A stretch of 10,361 nucleotides of DNA. Origin: Candidatus Electronema nielsenii (GTDB taxonomy: Bacteria > Desulfobacterota > Desulfobulbia > Desulfobulbales > Desulfobulbaceae). Where the stretch lies: positions 1 to 10,361 of the forward strand of contig JAGIXO010000055.1 in assembly GCA_026122915.1 (NCBI GenBank), read 5' to 3'. Every line of letters begins with the position of its first letter. Within the stretch, counting starts at the first letter, position 1. The position numbers were made by a program, and so were the translations under genes. Below, one piece after another: positions 1 through 6,393 of this stretch. The notes below the pieces were generated by a model. The model saw only the letters and a program-made list of their open reading frames with translations. It was not told the origin of the DNA and ran no database searches.

Positions 1-650
1 TGCGCACCGGCGCGCCGTGGAAGGATTTGCCTGACCGATATCCGCCATACCAGACCTGCCACCGACGATTCCAGCACTGGAGGAAGGCAGGGGGGTATTT
101 CGTCGTATTATCGAGGAGCTGGCAGCAGACTTGCAGGAACGCGGCGGCTTTGATATCCGGGAGGCATTTATAGACGGCAGCTTTGTCCCGGCAAAAAAAG
201 GGGCGGTGCGCGCGGTCGGCCGGACAAAACGCGGCAAAGGGAGCCGGATCATGGCAATTGCGGACGCTTCCGGTCGCCGTCTGTCTTGCAAGTGCTTCGC
301 CCCATGAGGTGAAACTGGCGGAAGCGGTGCTTGAGAGCTGTTTTCTCGCCGCACTGCCAGAAAAATTTGTCGGCGACAAGGCATATGACAGCGATGATCT
401 GGACAAATATATTCTGGAAAAGCATGGCGTTGAGATGATTTTCCCTTTCCGCCGCCGCCGAAAAAAGCCAAAAACTCAGGACAGACGAAAACTGAGGCGG
501 TATAAACGCCGGTGGAAAGTTGAACGACTTTTCGCTTGGCTTCAGAACTTCAGGCGGCTGGTTGTCCGGTATGAGCGTCATCTTGGCAATTTCTTAGCTT
601 TTCTGCAACTTGCTTGTTCAGTTATTTTGCTTCGATTTATTTTGAGATAG
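1..650 (+). pseudogene. IS5-type (IS427-like) DDE transposase, 5'-truncated by window, frame-disrupted
   Basis: Cut-and-paste transposase of an insertion sequence. The N-terminal part, read from position 3, contains GAPWKDLPDRY followed by a HRRFQHW-like stretch, typical of the DUF4096 helix-turn-helix end of IS5-type transposases. All three catalytic acidic residues are visible: D in AFIDGSF (about 166-186), D in GDKAYDSD (about 372-395), and E in RRWKVERLFAWLQNF. They are not in one frame. Frame 3 runs to a run of six G (90-95). Frame 2 then continues as VFRRIIEELAADL to MAIADASG near 274. Frame 3 resumes with LPVAVCLASASPHEVKL (267 onward) to the stop at 648-650. The first shift is -1 on the G run and could be programmed, since two-frame transposases are known in this family. 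The second looks like a deletion and should inactivate the gene. The true start lies left of the window. Confidence 0.88.
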
Positions 651-654
651 GTTC
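633..654 (+). repeat. Probable right terminal inverted repeat of the first IS
   Basis: The last codons and stop of the transposase lie in an AT-rich stretch ending TTTTGAGATAGGTTC, immediately before unrelated transposase sequence begins at about 655. A stop codon inside or touching the terminal repeat is common in compact IS5-type elements. The matching left repeat, expected to read GAACCTATCTCAAAA, would lie upstream of the window, so this is inferred from position and not from a visible repeat pair. Confidence 0.35.
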
Positions 655-948
655 ATGAGAAAACTGGTCTCCGAACTGGGCTTTTCCCCCGTCGTGCCGC
701 CGAAAAGCAACCGGACAGAATCTTGGAATTGGGAGCATGACAAGGAGCTGCATAAAAAACGGAATGAAGTTGAGCGGCTGTTCAGAAGGCTAAAGGGATT
801 GCGCCGCATCTTCACCCGGTTTGACAAGCTGGATGTTATGTTCATGAGGTTTATCGTTTTTGCCTTGAAATGCCTAAAGCCATACCAGTTTTCCGCAAGG
901 AAAGGAACAGGAAAGCTGCTTGACCTTGGCCTTTGCCTTAGGATATGA
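655..948 (+). pseudogene. 3' fragment of a second IS5-type transposase
   Basis: The open frame encodes ELGFSPVVPPKSNR, then RNEVERLFRRLKGLRRIFTRFDKLDVMFMRFIVFAL. This is the C-terminal end of a different IS5-type transposase subgroup from the copy upstream. The E in NEVERLFRRLK corresponds to the third residue of the DDE triad. The first two acidic residues and the whole N-terminal half are missing, so it cannot be active. The ATG at 655 is probably created at the junction with the upstream IS and is not the original start. Family resemblance fades after about 880. The last 20 or so residues look like read-through into host DNA, and the stop at 946-948 falls inside the -10 box of the mutM promoter. 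Most likely the first IS inserted into this one, or a deletion joined the two. Confidence 0.8.
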
Positions 949-949
949 T
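920..949 (+). promoter_or_regulatory. Sigma70-like promoter of mutM
   Basis: TTGACC (920-925) and TATGAT (944-949) each match the consensus hexamer at five of six positions and are separated by 18 bp. Transcription would begin near 956, leaving a leader of about 20 nt that carries AGGAG (962-966) before the ATG at 978. This arrangement excludes the in-frame ATG at 945 as the start of mutM. Confidence 0.65.
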
Positions 950-977
950 GGAGCGTATCGTAGGAGAGTGTTACGCC

Positions 978-1835
978 ATGCCTGAACTGCCAGAAGTTGA
1001 AGTCACCCGCCGAGGCTTGCTGCCGCATCTGCCAGGCCGAGCTGTGCTTGCTGCTACGTGGTCAGGCAAACGGCTGCGCCTGCCAGTGCCGCTGACGCTG
1101 CTGGAGCAATGTATCTGTGGCAGTCAGATCAGCACGGTTGACCGCCGGGCTAAATACCTGCTCATCCGCATGAACAACGCCAGTGTGCTGGTGCTGCATC
1201 TCGGCATGACCGGCAAGTTAGGCATTTTCCCAAAGGCGACAGAGCGGGCGACGCATGACCACCTCTGCCTCGAACTCGACAGCGGTGCGGAGCTGCGTTT
1301 CAACGATGCCCGCCGTTTTGGTAGCGTCATGGTCTGGCCGGGCGAGGAAGCAGAGCGGCTGGAGCAGGACTTTAGCCGCAGTCAGGGGATAGAGCCGTTT
1401 GGCCCGGATTTCACTGCTGCACACTTGGTACAGCTGGCCGGACAACGTAAGCAGGCGGTCAAGAGCTTTTTGATGGATTCCAAGCTGATCGCTGGAGTTG
1501 GCAACATCTACGCTAACGAGACCTTGTTTGCCGCTGGCGTGCATCCGCAAGCCCCAGCCAGCAGTCTGAGCATAGAGCAGTGGCAGCGGATCGTTGCTTG
1601 CTGCCGGGAAATCCTCAGTCGGGCGATTGAAGCAGGTGGCTCGACGGTCAGTGATTTTCTCGGCGCAAACGGACAACCCGGCTGGTTTCAGCTTCAGCTT
1701 GCGGTTTATGGTCGCAAAGATCAGCCCTGCCTGCAATGCGGGCAGGCAATCAGCAAAGAAGTAATCGGCGGACGAGCTTCCTTCTTCTGCCCGCGCTGTC
1801 AGCCTATGCCAGTGGCCCGATCAGTCGAACGCTGA
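978..1835 (+). CDS. mutM: Formamidopyrimidine-DNA glycosylase / AP lyase (Fpg, MutM)
   Basis: Base-excision repair enzyme that removes oxidised purines such as 8-oxoguanine and formamidopyrimidines and cleaves the resulting abasic strand. The 285-residue length is normal for the family. It starts MPELPEVEVTRRGL, where Pro2 becomes the N-terminal nucleophile after removal of Met and Glu3 is catalytic; this fixes the start at 978 despite an in-frame ATG 11 codons upstream. Lys59 in DRRAKYLL is the conserved lysine of the N-terminal domain. The helix-two-turn-helix DNA-binding region covers about 155-190 (KSFLMDSKLIAGVGNIYANE). A C-terminal zinc finger has Cys251, Cys254, Cys271 and Cys274, with the conserved Arg266 in GGRASFFC. 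The gene stands directly after IS remnants with its own promoter, and its 3' end overlaps the convergent moeA. It appears intact. Confidence 0.97.
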   Translation: MPELPEVEVTRRGLLPHLPGRAVLAATWSGKRLRLPVPLTLLEQCICGSQISTVDRRAKYLLIRMNNASVLVLHLGMTGKLGIFPKATERATHDHLCLELDSGAELRFNDARRFGSVMVWPGEEAERLEQDFSRSQGIEPFGPDFTAAHLVQLAGQRKQAVKSFLMDSKLIAGVGNIYANETLFAAGVHPQAPASSLSIEQWQRIVACCREILSRAIEAGGSTVSDFLGANGQPGWFQLQLAVYGRKDQPCLQCGQAISKEVIGGRASFFCPRCQPMPVARSVER

Positions 1836-3018
1836 CTACTTCCCCTTCTTCGCCGTTCAGGTGGACGATTGCATTGATCGGCTCCAACCGATCTGCCAGA
1901 CGCACCCGCAGCCGCCCTTCCTCATCCACCCGTGCAACCGCGCCTTTCAACACCGTGCAATCCACCTGAGATAGAGGCGCTGGGTCATCAAGGAGAGCCT
2001 TCTTCAGCATCCCGCCGGAATATTCCTCGCCGTGCAGCCGGACAATGGCTGGGGCAACTAATTCATGGAAGAGTAGGCGCACCGCTGGCGGCGGGCCAGG
2101 CAGTCCGAAGAACGGCACCTTATCCAGCAGCCCGAACAGGGTTGATCTGCCGGGCCGCACCCGCAGGCGGTTATAGACCGACACACCGCCGAGCCGGGCA
2201 AAGACCTGCTCAGTGAGATCAAACTTGCCCGGCCCCATACCTCCGGTGCTGATAAGTAGATCAGGCTGGTCACGCTCGATGATCTGCTCGATCAGCGCAG
2301 TGATTCGTTCGGCGTTGTCCTCGACAGTGAGACAGCAAACACAGGTGCAGTGCTGAGTCTCCAAGAGTGCTGCTAATAACGTACCGTTACCAGAAACTTT
2401 ACGGCCCGGCAGCAGCGGCTCTCCAGTCTGAGCAAGCTCTGTGCCTGTGCAGACCACCGCAACCCTTGGCCGCCGCTGCACAGCAAGTGCTTGGCAACCG
2501 TTTTCCGCTAACAGAAGCAGATGATCGGGCAGCAGCCGAGTTCTGGCAGCGGCAAGCAGTTGGCCCGTTTGAACCTCGCAGCCTTGGCGGCGGATATGAC
2601 GCTGCTTCCGAGCAAGCTCCGCTAACGGCACCAGCACCTTTCCGTCCTTCTCCTGACAGACCTCAAAAGGAACTACTCGCGCCGTGCTGGTGGGAACCGC
2701 AGCACCGGTCATGATACGGAAGGCTTGACCAGGCGCAAGACTCTTCTGCGTCGTGCACCCAGCGGCGATTTCCCCACTGACTTGAAAAGCGGCAAAGGCT
2801 TGATCGGCACAAAGTGGCTGGAGAGCTAAGGCGAAACCATCTCTGGCAGACTGATCACAGGACGGGCTGGGGCGGTCGGCGAAAGTAGAGGCTGCGCAAA
2901 CCCGCGCCAGTGCCTCAGTCAGCGGGATACATTCTTGCTCAAGTGGGACAATCCGCTCTGTAATAGCAGCGCAGGCTTCAGCAAGAGAGAGTTCGAGGTG
3001 GGAGATGGTGGGTTTCAT
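1804..3018 (-). CDS. moeA: Molybdopterin molybdotransferase MoeA
   Basis: Last step of molybdenum cofactor synthesis: insertion of molybdate (or tungstate in some homologues) into adenylylated molybdopterin, in the cytoplasm. The 404 residues match the usual length of about 400. Motifs in order are SARDGFAL (family form SAMDGYA, holding an active-site Asp), RIMTGAAVP, VVCTGTEL with the conserved Glu, TVEDN, STGGMGPGKFD, FGLPG, and a C-terminal beta domain. Two motifs depart from the usual form: the family commonly has GGVSVGxxD and GLPGNPVS, where this protein has GGMGPGKFD and GLPGPPPAV. A MoeA paralogue with altered specificity is therefore possible. The gene is alone on its strand and converges on mutM with a 32-bp 3' overlap. 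I see no clear Shine-Dalgarno sequence before the ATG (3016-3018). Confidence 0.93.
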   Translation of the reverse strand: MKPTISHLELSLAEACAAITERIVPLEQECIPLTEALARVCAASTFADRPSPSCDQSARDGFALALQPLCADQAFAAFQVSGEIAAGCTTQKSLAPGQAFRIMTGAAVPTSTARVVPFEVCQEKDGKVLVPLAELARKQRHIRRQGCEVQTGQLLAAARTRLLPDHLLLLAENGCQALAVQRRPRVAVVCTGTELAQTGEPLLPGRKVSGNGTLLAALLETQHCTCVCCLTVEDNAERITALIEQIIERDQPDLLISTGGMGPGKFDLTEQVFARLGGVSVYNRLRVRPGRSTLFGLLDKVPFFGLPGPPPAVRLLFHELVAPAIVRLHGEEYSGGMLKKALLDDPAPLSQVDCTVLKGAVARVDEEGRLRVRLADRLEPINAIVHLNGEEGEVVSVRLIGPLA

Positions 3019-3035
3019 TTAGGTCAAATAACGGC

Positions 3036-3064
3036 AAGGTATCGGATTTGCGCTCAACCGTCAA
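3036..3064 (-). promoter_or_regulatory. Candidate moeA promoter (weak)
   Basis: On the minus strand TTGACG (3064-3059, five of six matches) is followed after 17 bp by TACCTT (3041-3036, three of six). It would start transcription only about a dozen bases before the moeA ATG. The -10 match is poor, so this is tentative. Confidence 0.28.
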
Positions 3065-3122
3065 TCGCTTTAGTTTCGCGGAAGCCTTAGCGTAGGCAAA
3101 GCACCACGCCCTCACAATCTTG

Positions 3123-3151
3123 TTGAATTTCTCGCCACATGGCTTTACACT
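3123..3151 (+). promoter_or_regulatory. Candidate promoter of the DUF445 gene
   Basis: TTGAAT (3123-3128) and TACACT (3146-3151), each matching four of six consensus positions, are separated by the ideal 17 bp. They lie 44 bp upstream of the start codon at 3196, in the gap between divergent moeA and the DUF445 gene. Confidence 0.42.
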
Positions 3152-3195
3152 GCACCCCAGCAGCTCATCCGTAATCTCCATTCAGTAGGTGCATC

Positions 3196-4806
3196 ATGTC
3201 CATCAACATAACAACCCAACTTCTGTTCACCTACGGTGGACCTCCCCTGATCGGCGCGTTTATCGGCTACCTGACCAACGATGTAGCGATCAGGATGCTC
3301 TTTCGCCCCCTGAAACCGTGGCGCATCTTTGGCATCCGGGTGCCACTCACGCCGGGAGTTATCCCCTCGAAACGCCACCAGCTGGCAGAGAACATGGGCG
3401 AGATGGTCGGTGGGCAGTTGCTCACGCCCCAGGACATTGGTGAGGCTCTGTCAGCAGAGCAGTTTCAGGAGCATCTGCGTCGTTTGATCGACAGTCACGT
3501 CCAAGATATACTGGGCAAGGATATTGGCCCGCTGCTGAATGTGGTGCCAAGTCGCTTCCGGGTTCATGCTCGCATTGGCCTACGCTCGCTCAAACACCGC
3601 CTGCGCCAGAGCGTGCTGGACTATCTCGGCTCGCCCGGCTTTGCTGCGGCCATTGGCACGACCTTGGCTGCATACGGTGATCAGGCAGGAAACCGCAGTC
3701 TCAACGAACTGGTGCAGAGCGAAGACCGGCAACGGCTGTATGCCCGGTTGGAGTTATTGACCAAAGACCTGCTGACCGCGCCGCAGGCTACTGAACGCCT
3801 TGGCAGCTGGATAGAGCAGGGCATTACCAAGGCGGCAGCAGAGGGTAAAACCTTAGCTGATTTCCTACCTGCCGAACTGCTGGCTTTCCTACGCACTGCT
3901 GCCGCTGCCCGCGCGCCACAGGTTTTGGCACAGGCGGCGGTCATTTTGGCAGAACCGCCGATGCGGGAACGGATTACCCAAGCCATTAAAGGCGGGGCTG
4001 ATCACTTTATCGACAGTCTCGGCCCGATGGCAGCTATGGCCAAAGGCTTCATTAACATGGACAGCTTGGAGGGGATTATCCGCACTTGGATGACTGACCA
4101 CGAGGATGATTTGGTGGCGTGGCTCCAGCAACCGGAGATTCAGACACGGACAGCGCAGGCCTTGACTGAGCAGGTTGAGGCGTTTCTTGCTGCCCCGCTT
4201 GCTGACATAGTAGCAAAACTTACGCCGGAACAGGTACAGCGGCTTTGTCAGCAGACAGCGGCCCAGTTGCTCACCGCCCTGAGTGAAGGCCAGTTGCGGC
4301 AAACGTTGTCAGTTGCTCTACGCGAGCATATCGAGGAGCTACTGGAACAGGGACAGATTTCCCTGACCGCGCTGAGTAAGAAGCTGCTGCCCGCTGCTGG
4401 CAGGCGAAAGATGCGGCAGGCTGTTGCTGATGAGCTGCGGGCCTTGACTGATGCAGAGCCGGTGCGTCTGCTGATTGGTAAACTGATCAATTCGCTCATA
4501 GATCAAATCGTGGCCAAGCCTGCTGGTGTCCTCCGTGACCTGCTGCCTACCGAGGTGCGTAGCGGCATCATTGATTATCTTGTCCTGAACGCCAACCGTC
4601 TGCTGATCCGAGAAGTACCCGGCTTGACGGAATCGCTCCGCATCCGCGAACTGGTGAAGAACAAGGTAGATTCCCTCGACCTGCTGCGCTTAGAACGCCT
4701 GCTGCTTTCCATCATGGAAGAGCAGTTCAAATACATCAACCTCTTTGGTGCGCTGCTCGGCTTCCTGATCGGGCTGATTAATGTGGCGGCACTGCGGCTG
4801 CTGTGA
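3196..4806 (+). CDS. DUF445 family membrane protein
   Basis: Function unknown; the family is widespread and includes Bacillus YheB. The 536 residues begin with a hydrophobic segment (about 8-36) carrying GAFIGYLTNDVAIRMLFRP. The second family signature, TPGVIPSKRHQLAENMGEMV, follows at about 52-72. The long middle (about 75-500) is rich in Ala, Leu and Gln, looks almost wholly helical and is soluble in character. The C-terminus (about 513-536, NLFGALLGFLIGLINVAALRLL) is a second membrane segment ending at the very end of the protein. It thus seems anchored at both ends with a large helical domain between. The start is preceded by a modest AGGTG-type ribosome site (3187-3191). It stands as a single gene between moeA and the cooC operon with about 100 bp before cooC. 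The family call is firm; no role can be inferred from the neighbours. Confidence 0.92.
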   Translation: MSINITTQLLFTYGGPPLIGAFIGYLTNDVAIRMLFRPLKPWRIFGIRVPLTPGVIPSKRHQLAENMGEMVGGQLLTPQDIGEALSAEQFQEHLRRLIDSHVQDILGKDIGPLLNVVPSRFRVHARIGLRSLKHRLRQSVLDYLGSPGFAAAIGTTLAAYGDQAGNRSLNELVQSEDRQRLYARLELLTKDLLTAPQATERLGSWIEQGITKAAAEGKTLADFLPAELLAFLRTAAAARAPQVLAQAAVILAEPPMRERITQAIKGGADHFIDSLGPMAAMAKGFINMDSLEGIIRTWMTDHEDDLVAWLQQPEIQTRTAQALTEQVEAFLAAPLADIVAKLTPEQVQRLCQQTAAQLLTALSEGQLRQTLSVALREHIEELLEQGQISLTALSKKLLPAAGRRKMRQAVADELRALTDAEPVRLLIGKLINSLIDQIVAKPAGVLRDLLPTEVRSGIIDYLVLNANRLLIREVPGLTESLRIRELVKNKVDSLDLLRLERLLLSIMEEQFKYINLFGALLGFLIGLINVAALRLL

Positions 4807-4826
4807 CCCTGTGCCCATGGTTTAGC

Positions 4827-4855
4827 TTGGAATCAGCTGCTCTTTTGGGTATGAT
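4827..4855 (+). promoter_or_regulatory. Promoter of the cooC-ftsE-ftsX-envC operon
   Basis: TTGGAA (4827-4832, four of six) and TATGAT (4850-4855, five of six) with 17-bp spacing lie in the 97-bp gap after the DUF445 gene. Transcription would begin near 4862, about 40 nt before the cooC start. No further promoter is evident until after envC, so the cell-division genes probably depend on this one. Confidence 0.52.
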
Positions 4856-4903
4856 GAACAATACGCCATAGTCCGCAGAAAATACCACGACACGAGAAGA
4901 CAA

Positions 4904-5674
4904 ATGCCCCAAATTATCGCTCTCGCAGGTAAGGGAGGCACAGGCAAGACCACCACTGCCGCCCTGCTGCTTAAATATCTCACCGCCCGTCAGATGACCC
5001 CAGCGTTAGCTGTGGATGCCGATGCCAACGCCAACCTCAATGAGTTGCTTGACATAGATGTTCACGCTACCTTGGGCGCGATCCGCAAAGAGCTGAAGGG
5101 AGACATTCCGTCTGGTATGACTCGCAATCAGTACATGGAGATGAAACTCCACCAAGCATTGATTGAGGAGGAGGGCTTTGACCTGATGGTTATGGGGCAG
5201 CCCGACGGCCCTGGCTGCTACTGCGCAGCGAATCAGTATCTTGCCATGACCATGGACCGGTTGGCGGATAACTACAAATACATCATCGTCGATAACGAAG
5301 CAGGCATGGAGCATCTCAGTCGCCTGAATCTGCGCAGGATTGATTATCTGCTCATTGTCTCCGATCCTTCGGCGCGAGGTATTCTCACGGCCCGCCGAAT
5401 TGCCGAGTTGACCAAGCCACTTCAGTTAGAGATCAAACATCAATATCTGATCGTCAATCGGGTGCCTGATCCCATTCCGCCTGCTTTGCAGGAAAAGATT
5501 AATGCTGCAGTCGTTGAGGCAGATATGGAGCTGGCAGGTAGTATCCCAGCCAGCAACGAGCTGGTTCAGCAGGAACTCAGCGGCGCATCGTATCTCCAGC
5601 TTGCCGAAGATTCTCAGATTATCCAGCAGGTCTTTGCGATCTTTGACCACATCTTCAGCAGCAAGCAGCCATGA
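4904..5674 (+). CDS. cooC: CooC/AcsF-type nickel-insertion ATPase for CO dehydrogenase
   Basis: Cytoplasmic MinD/ParA-fold ATPase. Characterised relatives deliver nickel to the C-cluster of CO dehydrogenase or to acetyl-CoA synthase. The 256 residues match CooC length (about 250-260). The deviant Walker A motif GKGGTGKTT (residues 9-17) carries the signature Lys10 and Lys15. GPGCYC (102-107) contains the Cys105-X-Cys107 pair that binds metal at the dimer interface in CooC1. Walker B is IIVDNEAGMEHLSR with Asp130. The Cys pair separates it from MinD, ParA and other relatives. It implies that the host has a nickel CO dehydrogenase, probably in a Wood-Ljungdahl pathway, but no such gene lies in the window. 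Its stop overlaps the ftsE start by 4 bp (ATGA), an unexpected partnership with cell division. The family is clear; the exact client enzyme is not. Confidence 0.9.
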   Translation: MPQIIALAGKGGTGKTTTAALLLKYLTARQMTPALAVDADANANLNELLDIDVHATLGAIRKELKGDIPSGMTRNQYMEMKLHQALIEEEGFDLMVMGQPDGPGCYCAANQYLAMTMDRLADNYKYIIVDNEAGMEHLSRLNLRRIDYLLIVSDPSARGILTARRIAELTKPLQLEIKHQYLIVNRVPDPIPPALQEKINAAVVEADMELAGSIPASNELVQQELSGASYLQLAEDSQIIQQVFAIFDHIFSSKQP

Positions 5675-6393
5675 GCGGTGAAGAAAAGAAGCTGACCATG
5701 ATCGATCTGGCGCGGGTCAGCAAGACCTTTCCGCCAGATGTTCATGCGCTGGCTGATGTCTCCTTGCGTATTCGCCGGGGTGAGATGATTTTTCTTACTG
5801 GTCAGAGTGGAGCCGGAAAGACTACGCTGCTGCGAATGCTCTGCGGCATTGACTGCCCGGACAAAGGCTACATCGAAATTGCCGGATACGATCTCAGTCG
5901 TATCTCAGGCGGGGAGATGCAAAAGCTGCGTCGTCGAATCGGCGTGGCGTATCAAGACTTCAAGCTCCTGCCCGACAAGACTGTAGCCCAGAACATCGCC
6001 TATTCAATGGAGGTGTCGTACCGAAGCAGGCCGTTTATCCGTAGTCAGACCGAAAAATTGCTGACTGAGCTGCATCTTTTAGACAAGCAGGATGCGCTGG
6101 CAGGCAAACTGTCGAGGGGCGAGCAGCAGCGGGTCTCCATAGCCAGAGCCGTAGCCAACGAGCCGGAATTGATTCTGGCCGATGAACCAACTGGTAACTT
6201 AGATACAGAAACTGCTCTGTTGGTGACGCAGCTCTTCCGCAGCTATAACGAGCAGGGTACCACCTTGCTCATTGCCACTCACGATCAGGCCATTTATGAC
6301 TTTCCGGGCAGTAAAGTGATTAAGATTGAAAACGGACGATTGGCGATTCAGAAGCCACCGACCTTGGTCAAAAAAGCGGAGGGTAAAGAATGA
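5671..6393 (+). CDS. ftsE: Cell division ATP-binding protein FtsE
   Basis: Cytoplasmic ATPase of the FtsEX complex, an ABC-type system that transmits ATP hydrolysis across the membrane to control septal peptidoglycan hydrolysis rather than moving a substrate. The 240 residues contain Walker A GQSGAGKT (44-51), the Q-loop Gln95 in AYQDFKLL, the ABC signature LSRGEQQ (147-153), Walker B LILADE with the catalytic Glu172, and the switch His204. All are intact. The ATG at 5671 overlaps the cooC stop, suggesting translational coupling. A second in-frame ATG at 5698 gives MIDLARVSKTF, which resembles typical FtsE starts better and follows a purine-rich stretch, so the true start may be nine codons downstream. 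The identity as FtsE and not a general ABC transporter ATPase rests on the adjacent ftsX and envC. Confidence 0.94.
   Translation: MSGEEKKLTMIDLARVSKTFPPDVHALADVSLRIRRGEMIFLTGQSGAGKTTLLRMLCGIDCPDKGYIEIAGYDLSRISGGEMQKLRRRIGVAYQDFKLLPDKTVAQNIAYSMEVSYRSRPFIRSQTEKLLTELHLLDKQDALAGKLSRGEQQRVSIARAVANEPELILADEPTGNLDTETALLVTQLFRSYNEQGTTLLIATHDQAIYDFPGSKVIKIENGRLAIQKPPTLVKKAEGKE

Noticed and set aside
249..581. Minus-strand frame opposite the first transposase
   Set aside because: Shadow of the transposase, whose motifs are clear on the plus strand.
945..977. Upstream in-frame start for mutM
   Set aside because: The enzyme needs Pro2 as N-terminal nucleophile, which only the start at 978 provides, and the ATG at 945 lies inside the -10 box of the promoter.
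1218..1736. Long minus-strand frame inside mutM
   Set aside because: Mirror frame of a well-supported gene; its translation shows no motif.
2978..3181. 67-codon minus-strand frame overlapping the moeA start
   Set aside because: It overlaps the moeA coding start in another frame, has no ribosome site or recognised family, and lies over the promoter region.
4807..4903. Terminator between the DUF445 gene and cooC
   Set aside because: No stable hairpin with a T tract is visible in this gap, only a promoter candidate.
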